64,000 bases of DNA from Pseudevernia furfuracea (GCA_022315425.1 JAIUPT010000042.1:2418001-2482000); one strand, 5' to 3'. Counted from the first letter of the stretch, positions 24,601 through 36,171 are shown. Notes: a model not told the origin generated them from the sequence alone. Translations and numbers: made by a program.

Positions 24601-25361
24601 GGTATTATCATACTCCAATTCTTCCGAATTTGAACTTTCTAGTTCCTGCCGTTAATGGAACTTCAATTCGACGCGTTGACTTGCCAAGCTCCCGGCAGCT
24701 AATAAACGTCTGACCATTTTTGTCTACTTGTCTCTGTATTTTTCTCCAAACCAAGTTTAGTCCTCAAGAAGTGATAAACATATCGCCTAACGCAACGATC
24801 AGAGCCACCGTCAGCTCGTCCCAGGCACAGCTGATTCAGAAACACCCATGCCCAACACGTCCCAGACCTTCACTGAAAACGACTTACTGCATCCTTCTGT
24901 AATCGTTCTCCCTCGTTCAGCGTATGCGTTAGTTGCCTCATCCTCGAAAGAATAACACACACGGTAGTCACATTTGAAGGCATACAAATGACGTGAATAG
25001 TGGTTGAGCGTTGCAAAGCCAGGATAGCAACCAAACTGAGGCCTGAACCGGCATATTCTCGTACTCTACTTCTAGAAAAACTCCAATGCTTCTAACAGCA
25101 TAGACCTAGATTGAAACGAGGCTATATACAGGGTGGGGGGGTAGGCAAAAGCATGCTATGGCTCTGAAAGAGACGTAATCGGATGAAGAGCAATTTGCTA
25201 GTGCAGTGTCACTATTTTTAGGGCTTCCTACATTTCTCCGTGTCCGAGTTCGAGTGGCATAAAAGGATACTCTCCATTCCGGATCCGGTGGCTACTGCAT
25301 TCTGATGGCTGTATTTCAATGGCTGCGTTCGAATTCAATGGCTACATTCGGCCATGGCCCA
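24601..25361. other. Intergenic, nothing recognised
   Basis: Lies between the 3' ends of the SDR gene and the duplicated-domain secreted protein. There are no supported features beyond a short G run near 25133. Confidence 0.55.
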
Positions 25362-26500
25362 CTAACCCACAGTCCCACTGTGGCGATCAGAAGACCCCAC
25401 TTTGGGCGTGTATAGTGTATTAGTCGAAGTGTCGGTCAGCTGACCATAGCCCACAGGTCCAAACCCCTCCCACAAGAGAATAAACTGCGTTCCCTTGAAC
25501 TCATTCTCCGTCACGAACTCCTGGATCCAAATCGGCACAAATGCCCACATATGCCACGTGAGGTGTTCCGTAGGGCTCAGGAACAAATTCACCCCACCAG
25601 CAGAGTAACTATACGACGGGTCGTCCATGTTCATCGCGGCTTCGCTTACGAGCAGATGCCGTACGACGTCGTTGCTAGCTACTGATATGCAATCTCTCAT
25701 GGCATTTGGTGAGATCGAGCCTTGGTAGCCATAGAATTCGATTGTGAGTCCAACGGATTGGAAATCCTTGTCATAGGGATCTGGGAAGGCGTTCGTCGTG
25801 GTTGTTGCTGTTGTCGTTATCGGGGTTTGCATCTCACTCGCCGCAACAAGCTGACCGTACCCAACGGGGCCGAGCCCATGACAAAGGATTGTGAACTGTG
25901 TTCCCCGCAGCCCATTCTCGGCTATAAATCTCCCGATTGTAACCGGCACCAATGACCACCTGTCCCAGTTCAACTGCTCGCCCGGACTCAGGTACAGCGC
26001 CACGTTACCGGATGACCATACGTACAGTTCCGTGCCCAATGGTGTGTTCTTTTGGTCCGTAAAGATCTTTTGCATTGCATCCCGGTTTGCGTCGTTTACG
26101 CAGTTTTCCATGTTAATAAAGTTGACTGCGCCCTGGTAGCCGTAGAACTCGATGGTGAGATTCTTGGTTCCTACGACCATGTCGTAAGGATCAGGGAAGT
26201 CGCGGCTGTTTGGAGTCAGCGGTGGAGTTCTTCTTGCATGTATCGTGAGGGTTTCACTTTGAGGCATCGATGGTCATGCTGATGTTCAGTATCAGTGTTT
26301 GGGCCATTTTACTTCGGTGGTCAGGCCTACTTTGAGAGCTTCGGAAGCGAAGTGTTGGATGGACTCGTGAGGTTGAGCTCTTGGCTGAGCATGTTCAACG
26401 AACCTGAGTTTGAACTCGAAGCCGCAGGAGGCGGTGCCGCACTGGCTGAGGCCCATAGCTGAAGCAATACAGCCAAAACGTAGACATTGACGAAGTACAT
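25362..26500 (-). CDS. Secreted protein with two tandem 117-residue domains (354 aa)
   Basis: Exon 1 is 26500-26331 (signal peptide MYFVNVYVLAVLLQLWASASA, then a Ser/Asn-rich linker). Exon 2 begins at about 26256 and runs to 25362. The acceptor TCAAAG keeps the frame but is weak, so that junction is provisional. Residues 77-193 and 214-330 are two copies of the same domain, each exactly 117 residues. Each starts FPDPYD, has LTIEFYGYQG at positions 14-23, a Cys near 33, LSP...W in the middle, RGTQF or KGTQF near 99-103, and ends GPVGYGQL. The copies are joined by a Thr-rich linker. They are clearly diverged, so the duplication is old. No known domain is recognised. It is the first of three consecutive minus-strand secreted-protein genes. 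Confidence 0.75.
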
Positions 26501-27866
26501 CTTTTGTCAAATCAGTCAGCCACCAAATCTGCAAAGAAACTCGAAGCTTGCTGGCGCATACATGATGAAGCTTTCGTCTGATCGCTGCGGATATTGATGT
26601 TTCGAAACTAGCTCCATGCGCCTGTCTTTCCGCGCTCTTGCGCCCTTCCTCTTACACTTTCTCCCACGTATGTGAAGCGAGAGGACCCCCTATAACACTA
26701 CACTCCTGCAGTGCTCTCTACAAACCATTTTTTGACACAGTTTTGATATGCACTTGGTGCGGGTGGAAGAAAAGGTCAAAAACCCTTTTTTTGACGAAAA
26801 GGTAGAAAATCTGTATGAGACACCAGGCTGAAAATGTGAAAAGGAGCGCTTCATAAACAGACGGTAGACGACGAGCGCACACAGCGATGTCATTCAAGAC
26901 GAATATCGCAGCATTGACTTTCCAACCATGATACAGCTACGAATTCATGATGCATCTACCTCCACTCGATCACCCCCACAAACCCAGTTCCCTCGCTTCT
27001 CCCCCCATATATTATCCAACACCGCACAAAGATCCCCTCACTATCCAAAATCAGCATTTCCCATCCTCCCAACTCACGTCCACAGCCCATTTTTCCTCAA
27101 CCTAAGCGCGCCAAATTCACCCCCCATTCACAGCGATCTTATGGACGACTGGACCTTCATTTGAATAATAGACCTCACCATGATCCACCCCATCGACGTT
27201 GCCGCTCAAAATTTTGATTATATCTTCCAACTAGCCATCACCTCCACCATTAGCGGATCACTTTCTTCGCCGAGCGGCGCCTTACTATTCCGCGTTCGGG
27301 TGTTCGTTTTGCTTTTCCAATGGAAACGCAGCCGAGCAGTCGAGCGACCATATCCTGACCGGCCGTGACGGCGCCTCGCCCTTTCATGCCGAATTCTGTG
27401 CGGAATCGGAGTCCGTTGAAGTCACCCGGGGTGATACATTTCATGTTTGGGGGAAGGATTTCATGTGCAGTCGTTGCCGTTTTCCGAAGGTCGGGTTGGA
27501 GTGAGAATGTTTTCTAGCGAGAGAAAGGTCAGGTTGCAAGTGAGCCATGCTTTGGCATCACGTATCTTGGGAGTTGATCAGACCGGGCTATTTCGCCCGA
27601 AACGGCAAAGTCCCATTGGCCACTGCAGGGGGCCGTCTGTCCTCACTGGACACGTTCTGTGCACCCGGAATGATCAAAGTTGAACCACTCGCTACTGGCC
27701 CATCTGTGTCCACCTCCAGCAACTCAACACTGCCGCCCCGTCTCGGTGGCCCTGTGTTCACCCTGGGGAATTCCGTACAGCCCAACCAAACATCTGCCAT
27801 TCCTCGTCAGCATAGCCCCTCTTAACACAAGAGCCTAAATTTTCAAACCGTGCTTATCAAAGCACA
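26501..27866. other. Intergenic, possible 3' extension of the next gene
   Basis: Mostly without features. The part just below 27867 may hold an extra exon of the metalloprotease-like gene: a strong donor (GTGAGT at about 27879) and an acceptor (ATTTAG near 27836) would replace its last residues with a short Cys-containing tail. I could not decide between the two ends. Confidence 0.45.
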
Positions 27867-28710
27867 CTAGCCGTACTCACCAGCAACAAAATAGACATAG
27901 CTGTATGCATGATTCACCGCCATGCTCGCCGGTATCCTCAAACAGTAATTCACCGAATAAGATCCTTCCGGCTCGATATCCGGCGCCCTATCACCAAGCG
28001 CAAATGTATAGTAATGCACCAGCTCGTGCAACAAAATCCAGAGCTGGTAATTCGAAAAGCTCGTGTCGTCATGACGGAAGACATTAAAATGCGGATCCAC
28101 CGCCAGGCAACCCTCCGGAGTCCGCACGGGTACGGCGGGGTTCTGGAAGAATTTGGGGCAAAGGACCGTGATGGATTGGCCTCTCCAGATGTACGCGGAC
28201 ACTCGGGGGTTGTCCGTGCAAAATGTGTGCGTGTCTATTCGTACCCCTGCCGCGGTTATGTACGTCGCCTGGTTTTCCCCAGTCGTGCAAAACATGAGGG
28301 GCGATTGGGCGGCCATTCCTTGACCACTGAGGGGAGGCACCGGAGTCCCATTTGCGACGTCCTTGAGGATGTCCCGCACGAATGTAGCACGATTGATGTC
28401 TTTGAAGAAAACAGTGTATGCAGGGCTGGAGACTGGGAGTAGGAGGTTGGTAAGGGCCGGTTGAAGGGCAGATTTCATGGTAGTGAGAAGGTCGATGATT
28501 TTGGGGTTATTCGGACCACAGTTATAGACACCGTAGTTCCCGGCCATGGTACCGCTGAATTTGATGCTCGCTGCGGAAGAGAGTTTAGCCAAGAGCTCTT
28601 CGGTTGAGGGTCTGCGGTGGGAACCCACAGTTGAAATCCCACACTTTAGCGTTTGCCGTTGCGAGGAAGATCAGGGTTACACAGTAGAGTCTAGTTAACG
28701 GTGATTGCAT
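27867..28710 (-). CDS. Secreted metalloprotease-like protein with HELVH, N-terminal frameshift
   Basis: The main frame, from about 28655 to 27867, carries the zinc-binding motif LLHELVHYYTF, preceded by a conserved core (AYTVFFKDINRATFVRDI, FCTTGENQ, VLCPKFF). This is the layout of a fungal family of HExxH secreted proteins, possibly deuterolysin-related. The ATG at 28710 starts a good signal peptide (MQSPLTRLYCVTLIFLATANA), but in a frame one base away from the main frame. The 844-base span is one base over a codon multiple. No intron of realistic length joins the two frames. Either an indel has occurred in the decayed or mis-assembled 5' end near 28620-28650, or the leader is coincidental. 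Zinc protease activity is inferred from the motif only. Confidence 0.6.
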
Positions 28711-29339
28711 CCTGATAAGCTGGAGCGTCAACGGACGGCACTCGATGAAAGAGACGCGGGGTCGTGTGATGGATGTTTCAATTTTTGGAATATCAGCTTA
28801 GCCGCCGCGAAAGGCTCTTGAAATATCGTCGCATCTGCGTCAATAAACCTATTGGAGGTAGCTCAACCAAAGAATCTTGGCCGCCTAACTGCAAAGTGGT
28901 CGCGCATACTGTTCCTGTAAATCGCATCACTGTTAGACCCCGCGTTCGGGTCAATCTGCGTCGCGATATGGCCTCTAGAGTGCATGACACCGTGAAGGAA
29001 GTTCGGAAAAGTACGTATGTATGCACATTAGTACTCTTCGCGCGGCCATTCAAGGCCTCGAGCAAATTTCGATGAGTTTTGATGAGTATTGTTGACGCAT
29101 CGGGCTTATGCATGATTCAACAAGCACTAGACAGAAGAACAGTGCTCCTCAAGCATTGAATCATGTTGTTTAGAAATGTTGACCTAACGTCAATAGCGCG
29201 AAGCTCCGGCATAATAAGCATGTGCATATTGTGCGTTCGAGCCTTGAAGTAGCGGCGACGTTACCAGATATATCTGAGTACAGGATGGTGAAAACCGCGC
29301 TGCGTCGTATGTTTGTTTATCGACTTGATACATTGGCAA
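28711..29339. other. Intergenic, nothing recognised
   Basis: Lies between two minus-strand secreted-protein genes. Open frames of about 100 residues lie on opposite strands of each other and have no recognisable features. Confidence 0.55.
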
Positions 29340-29933
29340 TCACCTCTGAGAAACTCCATTGATCCATGCGCCTGGTCCGTCCAATGCAACTGTCTCATTG
29401 CCCAAACCCGCTTCGTCACCACCAGACACGGGTGACCCCCAGATGATAACATCCAAATAGCGGCCCAAGCCAGCCAGCGCAGCACCGCCCCAATGCTCTG
29501 CATCCGGTCTGCTGTTCAGAAGACAAACTTCAGTAATCCTCATCGCGGCTCCGATGACCTGGTCAAACGTTGCTGTTTCAATGACCAGAGCCCGTTCTGC
29601 TGGTGTGAGTCGTACCAGAAGCTGACAGGAGCCGCTGCTCCGACGATATGGCAACATTGTTTGGCCTGAAACTGCATCTCGGCTCCACTGAGTTGGTCGA
29701 TCATGGTTGGGTGTGGTTGCGAGGATAAAGGTCAGGACGTTTAGACAGTCCAGTGCAGACGGCATTTGACGACCGTGATCGTGTTGTGCTGGGGAGACGC
29801 AACGGTATGCAATACCAACGGAAGGAAGGGGCCGTGTTGTGTTGGGATAAACGCCCGGGGAAAGAAGGGGCGGTGCTGTGTTGATAGCTGAAGTGAAAGA
29901 GGCTAGTAACAAGAGGTAGAGGTTCATAGTCAT
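29340..29933 (-). CDS. Small secreted protein, intronless (197 aa)
   Basis: A single frame from ATG 29933. MTMNLYLLLLASFTSAINT is a clear signal peptide. The mature protein has an NTT sequon and Cys residues in YRCVSP, LDCLNV, SCQLLV and VCLLNS, with a Leu/Ala-rich C-terminal half (GAAMRITEVC, GGAALAGLGRYLDVIIWGSPVSG). The spacing suggests two disulfides. No domain is recognised. It is the third member of the secreted trio at 25.4-29.9 kb, which shares strand and approximate spacing but no obvious sequence similarity. Confidence 0.7.
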   Translation of the reverse strand: MTMNLYLLLLASFTSAINTAPPLLSPGVYPNTTRPLPSVGIAYRCVSPAQHDHGRQMPSALDCLNVLTFILATTPNHDRPTQWSRDAVSGQTMLPYRRSSGSCQLLVRLTPAERALVIETATFDQVIGAAMRITEVCLLNSRPDAEHWGGAALAGLGRYLDVIIWGSPVSGGDEAGLGNETVALDGPGAWINGVSQR

Positions 29934-30891
29934 GATAGCCGATCTTCAAGGGTCTCGTGGTTACACCTAGAACCACAACAAGACTCCATCAAAATTTCCA
30001 AGAAGAAAATAGTGGCGGCACCGCGTCGTACGCTCTTGATTTTTCCGAGCAAGCGACCCAATTAGCTCATTTCTCGGTTAGCGCTCACGTCGCGTGGGAA
30101 CATCTGCCAAGCCAACATACTCCGACTGTCTTTCGAGCATGGAGAATTCCAAGAATCTAGAGTGGCTTCCGACAAAAGCTGGGCCTTTCGATCCTGAAGC
30201 AAGAAGCAGCGAAGAATCTCTACATTGTCAACGGTTGCCCAGACATTTTCAATCTCGCAGTTTTTGAAGCCGCGAAAGAGCACTTGGAAGATGAACACAA
30301 GCGAGGCAGGCCATACAGCAGCCAGCTTAGCGTGTTAATTGGCTGGAAGACCGCATCACCATGATCGAGCGAGGAATCCTTGTTTTCAGTGCGGACTGAA
30401 ATGCTGGTGGTAAGCGCTTCTGCTACTATTCCGTTCATATGAATATCTCGGATCTAAGACACTTCAGTCTTGTGAGCCAGTCAAAGATTTGAGCCCAGGT
30501 AATGAGTTCTGCTTTTCAGATGTCTCTGCATCCAGCGAGGGATGCGATGTGCTTGGCAAGGACTGTACTTGCTTTCTGATCAACGGCAATAGAACGGAAT
30601 CAGGAGTGAAGTTGGGAAAGAGGAAATGCAGCTGTGGTGATTATGTATCTTTCATATTAGAGCGTCATACCTCATCATGTGTCAAATACGCTTCTAGGAA
30701 TACTCCCTAGAAAGCCAAAGCATGCTGTGAAAATACAGACATGTGTGCATATTGCGATGAGATGCAGGGCGCTTGTATCAGCATATGCACTGACACGGTG
30801 AAGAGTCTGTGTTTAGGATTTCATTTGCGAGAGTGTCGCTAGCCTACTATACAGGGAAGAAGAGATTCAGGCGCCAAGAAAGGTATCCTGC
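29934..30891. other. Intergenic, nothing secure
   Basis: Divergent/terminal space before the Sec14-like gene. A 73-codon plus-strand frame at 30489-30710 has seven cysteines but begins without an ATG or signal peptide, so it is not called as a gene. Confidence 0.45.
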
Positions 30892-32503
30892 TTATTGGAG
30901 GGTCTTGATTTCCGAAGGATCGCTTGGGGGTGTGAAGAAATCGGTCTTAGTGCGCTCCATCTGAGTGGGAGGCGGAGGCATGCTGATTTTGTCCGGCGGT
31001 CCTCCGTTCTGAAGGGGATACTGCAGAGCGCCACCTGCGGGGACTGGTTGATTATGCAGGGATGCAGTGCTGAGATTCGTGTTAGGGGCAGGTTGGATAC
31101 TTGTAGGTCGGCTTGAGGGCGTAGCCTGGCCTTTGGAGGCTGGGCGGCTGGGCAGTGCTGTTTGGTTGTGATGTGTGGGTGGCCGACTTGCTGGCGCGCC
31201 AACGGTCTCAACCCCCTGACTCTGTGTATGTCTGCTCGAACTTGTGGCAACGCGAACAGCAAGGGAGTGCAGCGTTGCGACAGTCTCCTTCCTTTGTTTC
31301 CCGTCAATGCTTCCCACGCCCAGTGCTGTCATTTCGCCATCCTCTCCAGCATCAATCCATCTTACCGGTGCTGAGAGGAACAATCTCTCTGTATCCGGTC
31401 CTCCTACTATGCTCAGACAATCTCTGACTTGTTGGTCTAGAACTGGCATCTTTCCGCATTCGAAATCCAGTTCCCCTCCATATTTCTTAGGTATGTCTGC
31501 GATGTCGATGAAGGATTTTAATGTGGGTAAGACTTGGTGGTGAGAGAGGATGAATATTTTTGAGGTAGTAATAGGGTCGAACCATTTCTTGATCCAACCC
31601 CATACAGTAGGGAAGAAAGAGGGTGCGCCAATGATCTAGGGATCTGGTCAGCATGCACCTTTCAGCGAAATGTTGGCTAGCGACTCACAAATATTCGATC
31701 CAATGTCTCTGGGTAGTGAGCAGTAGCCAGCGTGCTCGCGTCCTGCATATGACTTCTCAGATTCCAGAACTGCTTGAGTCCTACATGTGAAATATCGACA
31801 ATATTGTTCGATTGATCCACTGGCGTTTCCGGGTTAGGCCTTCCTGGTACCGAAGAGCATAATGGCATGACGAATCGAGTGAGGTTCTCATACAACGCGA
31901 AAAGCCGGAGCATCCTCGAAGGCGACGGGCCTTTGGCCTTGGATTTGGAGGTGGAGGAGGAGTATGCTATCATCTTTTTAGAGTCCAGCTTGCCGACTTC
32001 GTAGAGGTAGACAGGGATGCCGCGCTTGTCTCGGCGACCAGTCCATTGAGGGTACTTTGGCAGTCAGCGTGCCGTGCCACGCATCTCGAGCCTCCCTAAC
32101 TCACCACACTCCTAGCCTCCTGGTAGTCGTGGATATCTATCTTCTCATAAAGAGCATCTAGGTCGTTGTCTTTGCGCCATATCTCTGTGTCTTTGAATTG
32201 AACGAATGCGTCTTGAGGAAGGAACTTCCGAGCTCGCAGATACCGGCTGAAGAAGGATTAGCGGTGTGCAAGAGACGCATAGGTGACTGCATACATGAGG
32301 GTACCATCGTCGTGACTAGCTTTCTTCTCATCGGTAGCAGGTGTATAGAAGCCCTCTTTGGCGGCCAGCTTCCTGAACTCCACAAATGCGGACTCTTCTG
32401 CCGCAGTGAGATGTCCAACATGACCTTTTAGCCGGGTCTCAGCATTGGCGGCTTCAGCTGGTGGAGGGCCATGCTGGTCAGCAGGTACATCGTTCATGGT
32501 CAT
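30892..32503 (-). CDS. Sec14-like CRAL-TRIO phosphatidylinositol/lipid transfer protein (486 aa)
   Basis: Cytosolic lipid-exchange protein. Exons 32503-32295, 32246-32105, 32054-31689 and 31635-30892, all phases consistent. The CRAL-TRIO N-domain spans residues about 30-115 (LTAAEESAFVEFRKL..., TLIRYLRARKFLPQDA, DIHDYQEARSVYPQW). The lipid-binding domain follows (GRRDKRGIPVYLYEVGKL, NNIVDISHVGLKQFW, HYPETLDRIFIIGAPSFF, KWFDPITTSKIFIL, IPKKYGGELDF). An insertion of about 30 residues after the first strand includes a Lys/Ser-rich segment. The C-terminal 150 residues are disordered and Pro/Ser/Gln-rich, longer than in yeast Sec14. This is one of the most conserved genes in the window and probably housekeeping in phosphoinositide and Golgi lipid balance. 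Confidence 0.93.
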
Positions 32504-33029
32504 GACTCTTCAGCGTCAACAAGGGTTCATGGCGGGCGAGCAGCTGTATTCTTCGTCGACTCCCGCCTGCAATGTTTTTATCAGCTTCGGCGTCAGCCGG
32601 GGGGGGGCCAAGCAAAAATGACGATGTGGATTATTCATCAATCATCCCGTAGGATCAATTTCTTCCCGAGTCCCGAGTCCCGACAGGGTCCAAAGCCAAG
32701 CCTCGAGATGCACTAAGGTACCTTAGCGACCTTAGGTAAGCAACAGGGCTGAAAATGCCCTTACCGGAAACAGCATTGTTTAGCGAATGCCGTTATTTTG
32801 TGCTTAAAGCCCATGTAGGTACAGTCCACCTACGCTATAACGATATATCGTTTCATGTAACTAGGGGATATCGTTACAAGCAGAATATCGTTACTAAGCG
32901 AATCTTGATAGCGCAGGTTGACTGTAGCATGATTTTCTTGTTTGGACTAAAATTGCGGAGACAGCAACAGTCCTCCGACTTTTCCTTTCACGCCCAGATC
33001 GCAGAGACACTTTCAGACAATTGATCGCA
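32504..33029. other. Divergent promoter region
   Basis: Separates the Sec14-like gene from the Gln-rich gene. It has an AT-rich patch at about 32835-32905 with repeated TATCGTT words and a G run at 32600. No gene is seen. Confidence 0.5.
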
Positions 33030-33812
33030 ATGTCGGTTCCTATGAGTAAGCACGGAGGGCAAAGTACACCATTGACATTATCTACCGAGACCTTCTCACA
33101 ATTGCTAACCCCTTTCTTCAGCTCTACACAATCAAAACGACGACATACAGACGCAAATCCAAACATGGAAAAATATATCCCTTGAAGAGCATCGGCTGCG
33201 GCTGTATTGCGAGATGAAAGTTGGTTTTTGAACGCCTAGCACGCCGCGATCCGCCCTGATCTCTACCCACCAAGACCATGGACGTGGCCAGAATGTCAGC
33301 GCCCACCATTGGTCCAGCCAAGCGAAGGAGCACGCCCACAAGTCTGACGAGTTCAATCGGATCTGCTTGCAATTGATTCTTCAACAGAACAATGCCAATG
33401 CAGGCAGCACTGCTGTATTCAATGCCGGCGCCTCGATGCAGCCACCTGTAAACATGAACCAAGTAGTCAACAACCTTTTCAGCAGCAACCTACGTACCCG
33501 CAGCATCACAATCAACATCACGCAGGTGGGAGTCATCAACAGGTTCATGCCACTCATCTGCAGCCGCAAAACGGCCCTCAACCGTTCCACATTGGAATAC
33601 ACCAACCTCAAGTCAACCAGCAACAGCCTCAACCCGGGTTTCAGCAATCTCAACATACATTGAACCAACCCCGAGCAGGCTACTATCAGCCTCAACAACA
33701 GTATCAGCAGAGTGGGTACCCCGGCCAGCAGCAAAACAATAGCGCGCAGCAAGACCAAAATCCCCTGAGCATGGTTTTTAGGCTCGCTAAGAGTTTTTGC
33801 ACGATAATGTAA
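33030..33812 (+). CDS. Coiled-coil/Gln-rich protein, multi-exon, 3' structure uncertain
   Basis: The 5' end is well supported. ATG 33030, exon 33030-33045, then a textbook intron (GTAAGC, TTGCTAAC, TTTCTTCAG), then exon 33122-33219 encoding HNQNDDIQTQIQTWKNISLE followed by EHRLRLYCEMK, a probable coiled coil. A further exon from about 33292 gives QAKEHAHKSDEFNRICLQLI, then Asn/Gln-rich sequence. The end of the protein is strongly Gln/Pro-rich (GYYQPQQQYQQSGYPGQQQ...), to a stop at 33810-33812. The last two sections are in different frames, joined either by a very short intron (about 41 bases from GTAGTC) or across a frameshift near 33450-33500. Gln-rich tails occur in transcription cofactors and RNA-binding proteins, but no domain identifies this one. 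Confidence 0.5.
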
Positions 33813-34022
33813 ACATCTGATGAGTATATAATTTGACTTTTATCGATGAAAATACCATATAAATGGATTTCAGAACCTATCAAAAATACAAATAACAACT
33901 TAGCTTATACCTCAGCATCGCATCATAAGATTCGCCATAAATTTTTTATTGAGGTGAGACGAGTATTTGAGGTCTGAGGACTTCTGCTTATCGGAAACTG
34001 TTCTATTCTATATCCCCGAATC

Positions 34023-34676
34023 TCATAGATGTAACAGTATACCCTTGGCATAGTCCAGCGAGCGATCATCACCAACGCCCTTCTCGAGATCAACCTCGTC
34101 TAGCATACCACCATCAAAGATGTAGCGATTGACAACACCCACTCAGCGCTACCGAAAAAGCAACCTTACTAACTTCTTTCTTTGAGTCAGGGGATACATT
34201 GGCCCAAAACGTGTCCCAGATCGCGGCCTCCCGCACTTGACACACGTTGTTATCGCCGTATTGCTCGCCCGCAGGCATGTCCTAGGGAGACCAGTGACCA
34301 TGTTCCATGTTGCCGACGAACCATTCGTAGAGCGTGACGATGTTCATTCCCAAAGCATCTATTTGCGCATCATCGAAGTCGATTACAACCATGATACTGC
34401 CGGTGATGCGGTCGACGAAGATGTTCAATCCGACGAGAACGGGGTTGGTGAGCACTAGAGGGAGGTCTTCCAGCAGACGAAGCTTTGCGGTGACAGAGGT
34501 GATTTCGGCATAGACTTCTGGAGCGATCTCCTTGAGCGACGATTTCTTCTTGAGTCTCTTGAAGGTGACGAGAGCCCTGACGGTTTTGTTGGTTTCTTTG
34601 CAGTCCGCTGGTGAGTGAGGGATGCGGGTTGATGTAGCGATGAACTTTGCTAGATCTGACTTTTTGAAGACAAACC
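34023..34676 (-). pseudogene. Decayed aminoglycoside-phosphotransferase-like (APH/choline-kinase fold) gene
   Basis: The minus-strand reading shows the APH-family order. An N-lobe stretch (DLAKFIATSTRIPHSPADC) is followed by LPLVLT...LNIFVDRITGSIMVVIDFDDAQ..ALG, then TLYEWFVGNMEHGHWS, and at the end WDTFWANVS and ...DYAKGILLHL. The catalytic-loop HGD expected after LVLT is replaced by NPV. A TAG stop interrupts the frame just after HGHWSP (about 34281). A frame change of one base near 34145-34165 is needed to reach the natural C-terminus and the TGA at 34023. The upstream end is lost or shifted. All of this points to a dead copy. Many ascomycetes carry dozens of such APH-like genes of unknown substrate. 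Confidence 0.6.
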
Positions 34677-35707
34677 AAAGTCAGCGAATACCCAAAATAC
34701 TCGAAACCGAGAAAACCCAACCACTGTCCGCTACGTATTGCGGTCGCGTAGTAGATACGATTGGGAGCCAATGCTATACTGTTGTAGTTGTATCTGCCGC
34801 AGAGATTTGTGGCCGCCACTAAGTGACCCGGAGTAATGTATCAAATTTCCACCTCTTTAGACGCGCGCTAGGTGGCATTGTGAATGGCGAAACGAAAGAG
34901 TAGCTGTATACCTTGATATGCCGCCGAAGAGCTTACCAATATATTAGGTTCAGAAGTAGTGTTAATCTCATAAGGTTTCCTTCACCGCTTCTTGGATTAC
35001 TGGAGATCGTTGGGCTAGACGTGATAAAGAGGGCAGCCGCTCCAAAGTCGCCCCCCTCTCCATGGCCTGTACACGCCACCGAATAGCTCGCCAATCGATG
35101 AACATCCGAAGTTGGTTTCATCTCTAATGAGCTTCCTTCGCCATACTTGTAGAAATCCTATGATGCAGGAAACGGGATCGGAATTTGAGCCAAGTTTGGT
35201 AGTGAGGGTTGCTGCTTCATAATGACCGTCTATTCACTGCCGTTACGCACCACATAAATGACTCGATTTACTCCACGATTGGACATAGGAATATAAGTTG
35301 TAGCACCTTAAGCATGAGGCAGGTTGGGAATGTCTGACACATTTCAAACCGCAACCAGATAAAACCCTGACAGCAGCGAGATCTCGCCATCGATGTTTTA
35401 GGCAGGCGATGAAATCTTACTGTGGGCGTTAGGACCCGTACACTGTCGACTGAAAACCCCCGCTTCTAGGCACGGAGTCCTGCGTTAACAGTATGCCCAG
35501 TAGGTGACCAATTTAGGTCAGCTTCGTTTTGTACAACCCAGACACTCACAGATATAAGAAGTTAGTAGACTCGTTTTCTCCCCAACATTTTTTCGTGAAC
35601 TCTTAGGCCTCTTTACCTCCTCATACTCAACAATAATCAATACCTTCCTCATCGTTACTCTATATCTATCTCAAGCTTCGACCGCCAGAGACGAACCTGT
35701 GTTAGAA
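34677..35707. other. Intergenic, nothing recognised
   Basis: About 1 kb without credible coding signal. It may include the eroded 5' end of the APH-like pseudogene (up to about 34820). Confidence 0.5.
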
Positions 35708-36171
35708 ATGCTCTTGTCCAATTTCATTACCTCTTCCGTCTATAATGCCTTGCATGGCATCGATGACACTGCCGTCATCCTCAAGGCCACCTTTCAAGCT
35801 CTCGGCCATTTACAGCATTCAAGGTTGAGCAACTTGTAGGCGTAGGCTTCCCCCACAAGCATTTCAAGTTAGCCCAGGCTACGACCATGGTACACAATGG
35901 ACATGTTTGCAAGCCCGAACCTATTCAAGGTTCGCTCCCCGCAACGGGCACTTCATTCTTTTGGGACGGCACCGACATTCAAGCCTTCGAGTACAGACAA
36001 GAAGAGGCCTTGACCCTTCCCAATGACTTCCTCGACGCCTTTGCGAATCACCTTGATTCTCATCAGCTTCCAAGCATGGTTGCGCTGTCCAAGCTTGACG
36101 CAAAACGAGCAATATTGGCTGAAGACTGCGACCCTAAGACCATGTCCTGTACCCGCTCCATAAGTATATAG
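35708..36171 (+). pseudogene. Orphan protein gene with an internal frameshift
   Basis: An ATG at 35708 opens MLLSNFITSSVYNALHGIDD...ILKATFQALG and runs to about 35815. From there the coding signal moves to the frame that gives TAFKVEQLVGVGFPHKHFKLAQ, then VHNGHVCKPEPIQG, FWDGTDIQAFEY and MVALSKLDAKR, to the stop at 36169-36171. Both halves look like one protein of about 154 codons, but the span is one base short of a codon multiple. No intron of realistic size fits between them. The C-terminal half resembles an uncharacterised ascomycete protein family I cannot name. It is therefore a single-indel pseudogene or an assembly error. Confidence 0.5.

Noticed and set aside
30489..30710. 73-codon plus-strand frame with seven cysteines
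   Set aside because: It begins with a non-ATG codon after an in-frame stop, no signal-peptide exon was found, and the Cys spacing is irregular.
33381..33758. Leu-rich hydrophobic minus-strand frame resembling a membrane protein
   Set aside because: It is the antisense of the Gln-rich (CAG/CAA) coding region; CAG read backwards gives CTG (Leu).
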